From Candidatus Saccharimonadota bacterium (GTDB lineage: Bacteria > Patescibacteriota > Saccharimonadia > Saccharimonadales > UBA4665), in assembly GCA_025928155.1 (NCBI GenBank), contig JAICKC010000009.1:1-53090 (forward strand): a stretch of 53,090 nucleotides of DNA, given 5' to 3'. How positions within the stretch are numbered: the stretch's first letter is position 1; every line of letters begins with the position of its first letter. The position numbers and the translations under genes were made by a program. Positions 16,703 through 24,994 of the stretch are shown piece after piece. The notes beneath the pieces are model-generated. The model was not told the origin of the DNA. It saw only the letters and a list, made by a program, of their open reading frames with translations, and did not search any database.

Positions 16703-17096
16703 TTGTAAGTGACTGCAACGCCACTTACGCACCTTATATCCCCCATTCTAACATTTGTTAGATTGTTCTCCGAGTCGATCAAAAGTTGTTACCCTCCACT
16801 TTAATCTCTTACCGCTGCTTGCAGCGGGACTCGAGAACAAACTAACCCCTTTAACTAGAAGCGGCGATCCTGTAGGGGTCAATGCTCCCGGTTTTACAGC
16901 GAGCCTAAATGGTTTCTGGGAAAGCTTCGGCGGTTCCAGGAAACGCACATCACCACTATGTTTAGATGCTGACGTTTCGCTTCCGTGGTGGGTTGAAGGG
17001 TGGAGGCAGTCTTCGGACTGTGATTGGAGACAACTTCGGTTGCCTCCTGAAATAGGCCAGTGAGCGGTGCCCACCCCCTCTCACTGGCCTTTTTTA
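16703..17096 (+). ncRNA. unidentified structured RNA, ~394 nt
   Basis: It has its own near-consensus promoter and an intrinsic terminator and no good ORF. Its folds include a 5' hairpin GTAAGTG/CACTTAC (~16712-16735), a long-range pair GTTCTC..GAGTC with GACTCGAGAAC (around 16764-16775 and 16828-16838) enclosing a CCGCT/AGCGG hairpin, GTTTCTGGGAA/TTCCAGGAAAC (~16912-16944), and a three-way junction where GGAGG/CCTCC encloses two UUCG-capped hairpins (CAGTC-UUCG-GACTG and CAAC-UUCG-GTTG, ~17002-17047). By eye it lacks the tmRNA acceptor, T-loop and tag, the RNase P CR-I and CR-V boxes, the SRP domain IV and a 6S-like single rod. It may be a diverged known RNA or a new one. Confidence 0.7.
17054..17096 (+). 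terminator. intrinsic terminator of the 394-nt RNA
   Basis: AGGCCAGTGAG (17054-17064) pairs perfectly with CTCACTGGCCT (17080-17090), followed by a run of T to 17095. Confidence 0.9.
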
Positions 17097-17378
17097 GTTC
17101 AAACCTATTGCAACTTGCAGGTACGGAGCGAGACGGACACACGGTCAGGCTTGATCCCCGGGAACAAGAAAAGGTTTTGCGTGTAGACGCAGATTGTCTG
17201 CCGACGCCGAGCAGACACGCATTGCCCTGTATCCTGGTGAAGCGCCTCTACCACCTCTTGCTCTGGCCGGGACTTGTTTAAGACGAAGTTCGGACCTTTA
17301 AACATCTAGACCACAGAATTAGGCGCCTGAAAGGGAGGCGCATACCACAATGGCCATTGAGGCAGAGACAGACTGAAT
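17097..17378. other. 282-bp hairpin-rich region, strand and role unknown
   Basis: No gene seen. Visible pairs: CTTG/CAAG around a CCCCGG loop (~17150-17167), GCGTGT/ACACGC enclosing a GCAGA/TCTGC hairpin (~17178-17221), GCGCCT/AGGCGC (~17323-17341) and the palindrome CAATGGCCATTG (~17348-17359). Neither strand has a clear promoter or U-tailed terminator. It may be another structured RNA or the 3' UTR of pth. Confidence 0.35.
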
Positions 17379-17954
17379 TTATAAAAAGCTACGTGTCTCG
17401 GGAGTAAAAGCAGCGCCGTAGGCGTATTCGCTCAAAATGGCGGCCACTTCACGCTGCATGGCGGGAAGGCTGGCTTGCTCGGCTTTGCTGAAATCTTGCA
17501 GTACGAAGTCAGCCGCATCCATCTGTTCAGGTTGTTTGGGGCCGATGCCGATGCGTACGCGGGCATAGTCCTCGCCGACGTGCTGCGACACAGATTTTAC
17601 GCCGTTATTCCCTGCTGCCGAGCCACCGCCCCGCATGCGGATTTGGCCGAAGCTTATGTCGAGCTCGTCGTGCACCACCACAGTGTGCGCGTTATCCAGC
17701 TTGTAGAAGCGCTGCACGGCCTGCACTGCCTCGCCACTCAGATTCATGAAGGTTTGCGGTTTGCATAAGATGACGCGCGTGTCGCCGAGCGTCTGCGCGG
17801 TGATCTCGCTTTTTAGCTCCTTCTTGGTCTGCCATGAGCCAAAGTCATTCTTCTTGGCAAAATAGTCCAGGCACATGAAACCGATGTTGTGCCGGCTGCC
17901 TTCATACTCTTCCCCAGGGTTACCGAGCCCCACGACGAGTAGACTTTTGTTCAT
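17379..17954 (-). CDS. pth: peptidyl-tRNA hydrolase
   Basis: 191 aa. It recycles peptidyl-tRNA by hydrolysing the ester bond. Motifs are in order: VVGLGNPGEEYEGSRHNIGF (residues 7-26, with catalytic His at 22), KPQTFMNLSGEAV, VVHDELDI (Asp assisting the His), and RGGGSAAGNNGVKS with the substrate-binding Asn. ATG 17954 gives the usual M-x-L-x-V-G-L-G-N-P-G start; an upstream ATG at 18017 would add 21 unrelated residues. Confidence 0.95.
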   Translation of the reverse strand: MNKSLLVVGLGNPGEEYEGSRHNIGFMCLDYFAKKNDFGSWQTKKELKSEITAQTLGDTRVILCKPQTFMNLSGEAVQAVQRFYKLDNAHTVVVHDELDISFGQIRMRGGGSAAGNNGVKSVSQHVGEDYARVRIGIGPKQPEQMDAADFVLQDFSKAEQASLPAMQREVAAILSEYAYGAAFTPETRSFL

Positions 17955-18055
17955 GCCGATGGTTGTTGTGTATGCCAGCGGTTTGTCCGCGTGCGGCCGC
18001 CTCTGTATAAATGCCATAGGCTACAGTCTGGCACTTTTTGGTCGGTTTTGTCCAG

Positions 18056-18811
18056 CTACAGCGCACTGACAATGAGAAATATGGCGGCAACGGCCATCAG
18101 GGACAGTAGAGTCCGCATGGCAAACTCATTGCCCTTGTGGGTGGCGATGCGTCCGCCTAGGTGAGCGCCGACCAGGTTAGTGCACACGCCTACTACTGCT
18201 ACCGACCAAACAATAAAATGGTCGCCTAAAATGCCTACAATAATCGTGATGTTTAGCACCAGCTGCGACCAGCGTTTGGTGATATGCGCTTCGTTGGCAG
18301 TTTGGCCCATCATGCCCATGAGTACGATATTCACCAGGGAACCCAGGCCGCCGCTAAACGCGCCCTGCAGGAACAGACTGCCGGTGAGCAGCACACTGCC
18401 GACCCCTTTTTGTATGTTCGACAGGTGGTGGGTTTCGTGGCCGACTTTTTTCAAATGTAAGATCGGTATCATGGCTAGCAGAATGAAGCCAAGGGTAATG
18501 CGGTAATACCTGCTGTCGAAGCCACGTATTATATACGGCACGAATAGCCCGACTACGAACGCGAGTAGCATCATGGCAGCTATGTAGCGCTTACGGATGC
18601 GGCTGCCTGGCTTGGCCCGCAGGCTGCTAAGCGAGCCGATAGTGGTGGCCAGCCCGTTAAACTTGCCGCTGCTGATAGCCTGCGCGGGTGTCAGGCCCAG
18701 GAATATCGCCAGCGGCGTGATAATAAAGCCACCGCCACCGCCGGAAATGCCGCTGAACACGGACATGCCAAACGAAGCAACACCAAAAAGCACCAGCTGC
18801 CAGGCATTCAT
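18056..18811 (-). CDS. TauE/SafE-family membrane transporter
   Basis: 251 aa, about eight transmembrane helices. The glycine-rich GISGGGGGFIITPLAIFLG motif lies in the first third and a repeated GAFSGGLGSLVNIVLM in the second half, the two-fold repeat of the TauE/SafE (DUF81) family that exports sulfite, sulfoacetate or other small anions. The substrate is not predictable. It is transcribed toward pth (45-nt gap to the outer ATG) and lies downstream of der, possibly in one operon. Confidence 0.85.
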   Translation of the reverse strand: MNAWQLVLFGVASFGMSVFSGISGGGGGFIITPLAIFLGLTPAQAISSGKFNGLATTIGSLSSLRAKPGSRIRKRYIAAMMLLAFVVGLFVPYIIRGFDSRYYRITLGFILLAMIPILHLKKVGHETHHLSNIQKGVGSVLLTGSLFLQGAFSGGLGSLVNIVLMGMMGQTANEAHITKRWSQLVLNITIIVGILGDHFIVWSVAVVGVCTNLVGAHLGGRIATHKGNEFAMRTLLSLMAVAAIFLIVSAL

Positions 18812-18854
18812 ATAGCGCTAGTGTAGCAGAGCTCGTGTAATTTTTGTCACAACG

Positions 18855-20264
18855 CTACTGCTTGCGCAGGGTTTTCTTGCGAATGATGTCCCGTTGCACA
18901 TCGCTGCGGTCGGGCCGCGTGGGGCTGTTGCCGTGCTTGTGGGCGACATGTTTTTCAATAAACCAGATTTCCACGGAGGTGCCCTCGAAACCGAACGCCT
19001 GGCGTAGCTCGCGTTCCAGGTAGCGGCGATAGCTCCAGTGGACGAATTTGGTGTGGCTGCCAAAGATTTTGAAGGCCGGCGTGGGGTTGTCGTCTTCCTG
19101 AACCATGTAGTTGAGCTTGGGCGCGCGGTTTTTGAGCCCGGCCGGCGGGTGCTTGATGATAACCTGCCCGAGCCAGTTGTTGAGCTGACGGGTGGTGACA
19201 CGGGTTTTGCGGGTTTCGGCAATTTGCATCACTAGGTCAAAGATTTTGGTGACGTTTTGACCGGTAACGGAGCTGGTAAAAATGAGCGGTGCCCAGGGCA
19301 CAAAGTCGAACGCAGTGCCCACTTGCGGCGCTAGGGCGTCGCGTGTAAAGGCGTCTTTGCCTTCCACGCTGTCCCATTTGCTTACGATCAGCACGAGGCC
19401 CTTGCCTGCTTCCTTGATAAGCCCAGCGATTTTTTGGTCCAGGCCGGTGGCGAGCTCGTTGACGTCTATAAGGAGCAAGCAAACGTCAGCTTGCTCGATA
19501 GCGCTCAAGGTGCGTACGACGCTAAAGTGTTCTATCCCCTGCCCAATTTTGCCGGCGCGGCGGATACCGGCAGTATCCATAAGCTCGATTTCCTGGCCGG
19601 TATAGCGTACGCTTGTGCGGTTGATGTCGCGGGTTGTCCCTGCCCTGTCGGCCACGATCGCCTGCTGTTTTTGGGCGAGCGCGTTAAACAGTGCGCTTTT
19701 ACCGACGTTGGGGCGGCCCAGGAGCGCAACGCTGATACGGTCCGGGTTGTCCGGCAGTGTAGCGTTCGGTATTTGTTCGATAAGGGTGTCCAGCAGTTCG
19801 CCAATTCCCCGGTGCTGGGTTGTGGCCGTGTGAATAATGGGTTTGATACCCAGGCGCTGGAATGCGTCCAAATCATGCTCACGGCGGGCCTTGTCCACCT
19901 TGTTTACTACCAAAAACACGGGCTTGCGGCTCTTGAGCGCCAGAGTGGCGACGCGACGGTCTTCTTCGGTAATCAGCACATCAGCTTCCACGACGACCCA
20001 GATGACGTCGGCGCTGTCGGCGGCTTGGAGAATTTGCTCTTGGATGGTGAACTCGAAGTCGTCTGTCGCGTCTTTCATGCCGGCGGTGTCAACCAGCCAG
20101 AAATCCTGGCCGCGCCAACTAGCTTTAGCGGTGATGCTGTCACGCGTGGTACCCGCCTCGCGGGCCACAATAGCTTCGCGCCGTTGCAGAATCGCGTTGA
20201 ACAAACTGGACTTGCCCACGTTGGCACGTCCAACGATTGCGACGATTGGGAGTTTTTTGCTCAT
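18855..20264 (-). CDS. der: ribosome-associated GTPase Der (EngA)
   Basis: 469 aa with two tandem GTPase domains and a C-terminal KH-like domain. Domain 1 P-loop GRANVGKSS is at residues 11-19 with DTAGMKD and NKVDKA; domain 2 has GRPNVGKSA, DTAGIRR and SKWDSVEG. The C-terminus (RAPKLNYMVQEDDNPTPAF) is the KH domain. It assists 50S subunit assembly. ATG 20264 is family-typical. The short basic tail after the KH domain is common. Confidence 0.96.
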   Translation of the reverse strand: MSKKLPIVAIVGRANVGKSSLFNAILQRREAIVAREAGTTRDSITAKASWRGQDFWLVDTAGMKDATDDFEFTIQEQILQAADSADVIWVVVEADVLITEEDRRVATLALKSRKPVFLVVNKVDKARREHDLDAFQRLGIKPIIHTATTQHRGIGELLDTLIEQIPNATLPDNPDRISVALLGRPNVGKSALFNALAQKQQAIVADRAGTTRDINRTSVRYTGQEIELMDTAGIRRAGKIGQGIEHFSVVRTLSAIEQADVCLLLIDVNELATGLDQKIAGLIKEAGKGLVLIVSKWDSVEGKDAFTRDALAPQVGTAFDFVPWAPLIFTSSVTGQNVTKIFDLVMQIAETRKTRVTTRQLNNWLGQVIIKHPPAGLKNRAPKLNYMVQEDDNPTPAFKIFGSHTKFVHWSYRRYLERELRQAFGFEGTSVEIWFIEKHVAHKHGNSPTRPDRSDVQRDIIRKKTLRKQ

Positions 20265-20293
20265 TCCCCATTATTATAACAGAGGTGAGTAAA

Positions 20294-20322
20294 TTGACAA
20301 ACTATTCTAAAGATGCAAATAT
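20294..20322 (+). promoter_or_regulatory. promoter of the EEP-domain gene
   Basis: TTGACA (20294-20299), 17-bp spacer, AAATAT (20317-20322), 11 bp before ATG 20333. The -10 is weak, but the -35 and spacing are ideal. The transcript would have at most a few leader bases. Confidence 0.55.
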
Positions 20323-20332
20323 AAACAAAACG

Positions 20333-21217
20333 ATGTCGATTCGAGTCTATACACAGAACGCAAGCGAAAGCCTTAGTGGCGACGGTGCGTGCGCGTTTGC
20401 CCAGGAGATCCTAACCCTGCAGCCAGATATTGGTTTGTTAACAGAGGCGTACAACTTGGAAATGGGGCTAACCCAAGCTGTTCAAGGACAATTTGAGGCG
20501 GGAGGGTACAGGATGTGGCACGGTCGATGTAGCGAAGAAAATCGTGGGGATATCCGTACTATTTTGGGCTTCGCCAAAAAAGATTACCTCCACTCCGCCA
20601 AGAACAGTGGGCCCGTACAGATACTGGGCCGTACGGCGATAGAATTTTGGCTGCGTGATCCTGAAACGAGTCAGGAGGTACACGCCGTGGGTGAGCACGG
20701 CAACGATCGGCCGGCTAGAAACGTCCAGGAAACCAAGGCGATCTTGACGGATATCATAAAGCCGCATCCTCTTATACCCACTCTTTGGTTTGGCGACAAG
20801 AACTCTATGCACCACCGAGACGCGCTGCGACCAGATGTACTCCCTGGAGTACTCGTAGCTCGGGCTATTGCCAAGTTGGTCGATATGGGGCTTGTGCCAG
20901 ACGAACCACCCCAAACGATTGATGCAGGAATGAGTCTTGGCAGGCTTGGCAACCTGGCGGTCCGCTACCGTGCCATGTCACGGGGCGAGTCGATGGCGCT
21001 CCTAACGATGGCGGGCTTCGTGGATGCTGATCGGTGGCACCGTTCTACGGTTATGCAAAAGCATGTGTTGGGCGGGCAGATTGATCATATTATGCTTAGT
21101 ACTCACGATGGTGTACCCAACTTTCGAGTGAGGCAGTTCAGGCGCCTAGCACGCAAAAATGAGCGCGACCATGTGGGCCTGCTAGCCGATCTGGAGCTAC
21201 TGCCGGCTGCCGTCTGA
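20333..21217 (+). CDS. endonuclease/exonuclease/phosphatase-family protein
   Basis: 294 aa. EEP-fold motifs: VYTQNASES at the N-terminus (metal-binding Asn), LLTEAYN (Glu), WFGDKNSMHH (the G-D-x-N motif) and QIDHIML near the C-terminus (the D-H catalytic pair). The fold covers nucleases and phosphodiesterases/phosphatases; the substrate is unknown. The start at 20333 is chosen because the promoter ends 11 bp upstream; in-frame codons further up lie in the promoter or der. The 3' end overlaps the convergent lectin-like gene by 21 bp. Confidence 0.72.
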   Translation: MSIRVYTQNASESLSGDGACAFAQEILTLQPDIGLLTEAYNLEMGLTQAVQGQFEAGGYRMWHGRCSEENRGDIRTILGFAKKDYLHSAKNSGPVQILGRTAIEFWLRDPETSQEVHAVGEHGNDRPARNVQETKAILTDIIKPHPLIPTLWFGDKNSMHHRDALRPDVLPGVLVARAIAKLVDMGLVPDEPPQTIDAGMSLGRLGNLAVRYRAMSRGESMALLTMAGFVDADRWHRSTVMQKHVLGGQIDHIMLSTHDGVPNFRVRQFRRLARKNERDHVGLLADLELLPAAV

Positions 21218-22783
21218 CGGTTCGTGAGGGTGACTTATGTGCCCCTCCTGTTCTTCGGCTTGGAGGCGTCTACGGCCTTCTTCGAAGATGTCGGGCGGGT
21301 TGTCGTCTGCAGGCTTTTGCGTGGTTGGCTGTGCGGCCGCTTGGCCGATGGCTATTTTGGCGCGTTCATTATCCGGTAGCCACCAGTTGACCCGGGCGGC
21401 GGTCTGACCGGGATCTTCGCGCGGGAATGTCGGGAAGTGCGGGTCGATATGCTCTGGTTCGGTCGGAGCTGGCTGCGGCGCTTGGGTCTGTGTGGGCGGT
21501 ACGCCGTATGAGTCGTACGACCATATTGATGACTGGTTGGCTAGCTGCCGTCTTCGCCAGATGATGAAGACGATAAGCGCTACTAGGACTATCCCCGAGA
21601 TAACAGCCGCAACCGCGCTGCCCGAGCTTTTGTGAGTGGCTTGGTTGCCTGATATGCCTGTGTTGGTCTGTTGGTCACCAGAACTGCCGGAGGTATCAGA
21701 GCTGCTATCGGAATTGTCAGAACTGCCGGAGGTATCGAGGGTACTCAGATCGGTCGATCCGGAGTCGCCCGAAATATCAATGCTGTCAGAGCTGTTTGAG
21801 TTGTCCAAGGTGTCGGTGTTGCCGGAAGTGTCGCCGGAGCTGGGATCGCCGGTTATAGTGCCGCCCGATCCGCCAGTATCGCCCGTGCCGGAGCCCCCTC
21901 CTGTTGATCCGCCACCGCCACCTCCACCCCCTGTGCCGCCCCCTCCGCCTCCAGGCGGTGGGCTGGGCGCAGGATTGTTGACAGTTACCGACCGACTGGT
22001 CGTAGCGCTGCCGCCGAGTGCGCCGGTTGCCGTGGCGGTAATGGTGTATGAACCGTTACCAACCTGTGCGGTATTCCATGCTGCTGAGCAACTTGTGGTG
22101 CCGGTGCAGGTTTTGAGAGTGCTGCTGCCCACGGTTAGTTTGATGCTGGCCATACTATCGCCGCTGATGCTCGCGGTGGCTGTTACGGTTGCCGTCCCCT
22201 GCAGCGTTGCGCCACTTCCGGGAGCAGTTATGCTGGCTGTGGGAGTAGGTACGTTGCAGGCCATGATGATAACTGTGCTGCCACCACCCTTGGAGTTGCC
22301 GTTCACGCCCAAGCAGAGGCCGTGGATGCGAATGCTGCCGTCGCCGTAGCCCGTTGTCCAGGTTTGCTGGACAACTCCGCTACAGGGCCAAGCTTGGGTA
22401 GGATTGCCTGCGTGCGTACTATTGCCCGTGTCATCGAGGCATTGGCCGTAGCCGTTTTTGACGATGGTGCTGACCGCGCCACTCCCATTCCCCCAAGTAA
22501 TAGACCATTTTTGATCACTCGCGCCGTTACACCCCTCGATCACATAGCCTGTACCATTGGCGGCTTGCGCGGTACCGGGCGTCCCTAAGCATAAATTGGA
22601 ATTGATGTTGACCAGCTCGCCATTTTGGGAAGTCCATCTGACGGATGGTTGTAGTGGTGTGGCGGCATGGCTGGCCAGCAATAGTGCGGTGCCGATGCCG
22701 CCAAACACCAGCACAAAAGCAATCATCATCCACGAGTTGTCTCTGTTCCAGCGCCTGTTTTGTACCGTTTGAATTTTTGACAT
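21197..22783 (-). CDS. membrane-anchored surface protein with ricin-type lectin and Ig-like domains
   Basis: 528 aa. An N-terminal hydrophobic helix (~18-40) is followed by a beta-trefoil of ~130 residues with three LCLG/CLDD-type repeats and Q-x-W-like motifs (SDQKW, VQQTW). An Ig-like domain (~182-275, starting PTASITAPGSGATL) follows, then a low-complexity Gly/Pro then Ser/Asp/Gly stalk (~275-385), a second transmembrane helix (AVISGIVLVALIVFIIW) and a ~110-residue Pro-rich cytoplasmic tail. The lectin fold binds sugars and the stalk would hold it off the surface. In an epibiotic bacterium, host or matrix attachment is the obvious inference. Confidence 0.8.
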   Translation of the reverse strand: MSKIQTVQNRRWNRDNSWMMIAFVLVFGGIGTALLLASHAATPLQPSVRWTSQNGELVNINSNLCLGTPGTAQAANGTGYVIEGCNGASDQKWSITWGNGSGAVSTIVKNGYGQCLDDTGNSTHAGNPTQAWPCSGVVQQTWTTGYGDGSIRIHGLCLGVNGNSKGGGSTVIIMACNVPTPTASITAPGSGATLQGTATVTATASISGDSMASIKLTVGSSTLKTCTGTTSCSAAWNTAQVGNGSYTITATATGALGGSATTSRSVTVNNPAPSPPPGGGGGGTGGGGGGGGSTGGGSGTGDTGGSGGTITGDPSSGDTSGNTDTLDNSNSSDSIDISGDSGSTDLSTLDTSGSSDNSDSSSDTSGSSGDQQTNTGISGNQATHKSSGSAVAAVISGIVLVALIVFIIWRRRQLANQSSIWSYDSYGVPPTQTQAPQPAPTEPEHIDPHFPTFPREDPGQTAARVNWWLPDNERAKIAIGQAAAQPTTQKPADDNPPDIFEEGRRRLQAEEQEGHISHPHEPSDGSRQ

Positions 22784-22812
22784 AGCAGCTCTTGGCCTTC
22801 AGCTATGCTTAA

Positions 22813-23484
22813 TTATACCGTAACCTTACGAAGTTTGCCCGATGGCAAGTCACCTAAGCCAAAATTGCCGAAGTGCGTGCGGTGGAGAGTTTGTACGGTG
22901 TATCCCAAGGCGTCGAAGGTGCGGCGGATTTGGCGGTTGCGGCCCTCGTGCATGACTACCATCCATTCGGTGCCGTCATTTTTGCCGATCCAGCGGAGTT
23001 CGGCAAACTTGCTAGGACCGTCCTCGAGCCGTACCCCGTAGTCTACGAGCATTTGATGATGTAGTGGTTGCAGCGGCTTGTCCAGCGTTACTTCGTATAC
23101 TTTCATTTTTTGCTTGCTAGGATGGGTGAGCGAATGTGCGAGTTGGCCGTCGTTAGTAAACAGTAGTAAGCCACTCGAATCTTTGTCGAGGCGGCCAACC
23201 GGGTTGAGCTGCTGGTATTCATCCGGCAATAGGTCGTAGACGGTGTCACTGCCCTGTCCGTTTTTGCTGACCACGTAGCCAACCGGCTTATTAAGCATAA
23301 TGGTTATATTCTGTACAACGAGGCGTATGAGGCGGCCGTCTAGGCTGACGGCATCGGTTTCGGTAACATCCATCCCTTGCTCGGCCATTTTCCCATTCAC
23401 GACTACCCGGCCGGCGGCAATGGCTGCATCGGCTGCTCGCCGCGATAAATCGGTGCTCGCCGCAATGAATTTGTTGAGACGCAT
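22813..23484 (-). CDS. RsuA/RluB-family pseudouridine synthase
   Basis: 223 aa. The N-terminal S4 RNA-binding domain (MRLNKFIAASTDLSRRAAD, residues 1-19 onward) precedes the catalytic domain with GRLDKDSSGLLLFTNDG, whose Asp is at ~100, and the later EGRNRQIRR motif. It isomerises a uridine in rRNA; RluB (23S) and RsuA (16S) cannot be separated here, though the KVYEVTLDK segment is compatible with either. ATG 23484 gives the family N-terminus. Confidence 0.9.
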   Translation of the reverse strand: MRLNKFIAASTDLSRRAADAAIAAGRVVVNGKMAEQGMDVTETDAVSLDGRLIRLVVQNITIMLNKPVGYVVSKNGQGSDTVYDLLPDEYQQLNPVGRLDKDSSGLLLFTNDGQLAHSLTHPSKQKMKVYEVTLDKPLQPLHHQMLVDYGVRLEDGPSKFAELRWIGKNDGTEWMVVMHEGRNRQIRRTFDALGYTVQTLHRTHFGNFGLGDLPSGKLRKVTV

Positions 23485-23586
23485 AAGGATATTTTACTCT
23501 ATCACTGACCGGGAAGGGCAGCCCGTGACTTCGGCCTTGCCAAAGTCCGGCGCATGGAGAAACTTCTGAAACGGATGCCTCCAGGG

Positions 23587-24945
23587 CTATAGCGACGTGT
23601 TGGGATCGAAAGCTTGGCCCGGTGTGCCCCCACCAGCAGGTGCTGGCGGTTGGCCGGCAGAGCCATTTACAATCGGTGCCACTGGCGTGGGTTCCTTGGC
23701 TTCTTCTTTGGCGAGCAGAGCGTTCAGGTCGGGTTTGGTGGTGGGGTCGTTGATAGGCTGGATTACCTTTTTACCAGCTACCGTTACATTGTCGGTGGCG
23801 CTGGACCTGGAAACGGGAGCTGGTTCGAGAGTTGTCGGAGCTGGGGGTGTGGCAGCTACGGGTGCCGGAGCGGCGGCTGGGGCGTTCGCAACGCTTGGGG
23901 GCTGGACCCGCTCAGCCTCACTGGGCGAATTGAGTTGTTCGACGGCATCGTCAATAGCCTTTGCGTTGCTGGCATCATTGGCGGCCTCTGTTGCCGCTGC
24001 GTCGGGAGCGGCAGGTGCTGGCGGTGTAGCTGCGGCGGTGACCGGAGCCTGTGAGTAGCTGGCAATTTGAGCTTGCAGGGCGGCTTCCTCGGCCTCAAGG
24101 CCTTGTGCGGCAGCATCAACCGCGGCAGGTGCTGGCGGTGTAGCCGGTTCGGTGGGGCCGCTCGGCGTCTGGGGAGGCTCGGGCACCACGGCGACAGGCT
24201 CTTCTACAGGCGTAGCTGCGGCAGTTTCGGGTGCGGTCGCTGGTGCGGCTGGACTGGTAGTAGTGGCAACTGGGCTAGCGGCTAGCGCCAGGATCGGGGT
24301 AGCCGTAGCAGGTGTGGGGGTTGGCATAGCTACGGGTGCCGGGCCGGCAGTCGGAATGGCCGGCTCCACAGCTACAGGTGTAGGGGTCATTGATGGTGTG
24401 ACTGGCGCAGGGGCGGGAGTCGATGGGAGCGTGGAAGTCGGTTGGGTTGCCGCTGGAGCCGGCGGTGTGGCCGAGTCAGGCACATGCGCAATCGCCGGGA
24501 TGCTTGGAGCGGCTGGCGCTACGGCCAGCGGGTCGGGCATAATGCCCGGCTGCGGTGTAGCGGTCGGCGTCGAACTGTCTTCGCTCAGGAGTTCCTTGGC
24601 GGCATTAACGATGTCCTCGAGTGTGACCTGCGATTTTACCAGGTACTTATCGGCGCCAAGGCTGTCGGCCCGCTTCTGGTCATCCTCTTGTCCGAGGGCA
24701 GTGAGCATAATAACTTTGGTACTTTTGAGCTCAGCGGTATTGCGCAGGATGTCCAGCATCTCAAATCCGGAGATACGTGGCATCATAACGTCAGATATGA
24801 TAAGATCCGGCTTGTTTTGCTTGGCAACCACCAGTGCTTCCTCGCCGTTTTGGGCGGTTACGATATCGTAACCCTCAGCCATCAGGCGGGCCTGATAAAT
24901 TTCCCGCAGATTGTTATCGTCTTCTACCAGTAGTACTTTTGCCAC
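23587..24945 (-). CDS. response regulator with long Ala/Pro-rich tail
   Basis: 452 aa. Residues 1-120 are a receiver domain: VEDD acidic pocket, phospho-accepting Asp 52 in ISDVMMPR, Thr in MLTAL, Lys in DKYLVKS. The rest (~330 aa) is an Ala/Pro/Thr-rich low-complexity region with no DNA-binding or enzymatic domain. The start is a GTG at 24945, since the receiver begins immediately there; a longer frame upstream is non-homologous. It lies 49 bp after the histidine kinase gene and is surely its partner. The output is unknown: the tail may dock proteins or tether the regulator. Confidence 0.85.
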   Translation of the reverse strand: MAKVLLVEDDNNLREIYQARLMAEGYDIVTAQNGEEALVVAKQNKPDLIISDVMMPRISGFEMLDILRNTAELKSTKVIMLTALGQEDDQKRADSLGADKYLVKSQVTLEDIVNAAKELLSEDSSTPTATPQPGIMPDPLAVAPAAPSIPAIAHVPDSATPPAPAATQPTSTLPSTPAPAPVTPSMTPTPVAVEPAIPTAGPAPVAMPTPTPATATPILALAASPVATTTSPAAPATAPETAAATPVEEPVAVVPEPPQTPSGPTEPATPPAPAAVDAAAQGLEAEEAALQAQIASYSQAPVTAAATPPAPAAPDAAATEAANDASNAKAIDDAVEQLNSPSEAERVQPPSVANAPAAAPAPVAATPPAPTTLEPAPVSRSSATDNVTVAGKKVIQPINDPTTKPDLNALLAKEEAKEPTPVAPIVNGSAGQPPAPAGGGTPGQAFDPNTSL

Positions 24946-24994
24946 GGTGTCGTCTCGCCTTTTGTCATGGTTATGCTTTGATATCGGTAGTATA

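Noticed and set aside
16755-17063. 102-codon open frame inside the 394-nt RNA
   Set aside because: Non-ATG start, no SD, no protein-like composition, and it spans strong RNA stems between a promoter and terminator.
16703-17096. tmRNA or RNase P RNA identity
   Set aside because: By eye there is no GGG...TTCGAC 5' end, no GTTCGANTC T-loop, no tag ending ALAA, and no GAGGAAAGTC or ACAGAA core; a covariance search is needed.
19434-20279. 281-codon plus-strand open frame opposite der
   Set aside because: Shadow of der; mirrors its codon structure and has no family features.
21636-22349. 237-codon frame opposite the lectin-like gene
   Set aside because: Low-complexity complement of the Gly/Ser/Asp stalk.
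24152-24871. 239-codon frame opposite the response regulator tail
   Set aside because: Ala/Gly/Val repeats are the complement of Ala/Pro-rich codons.
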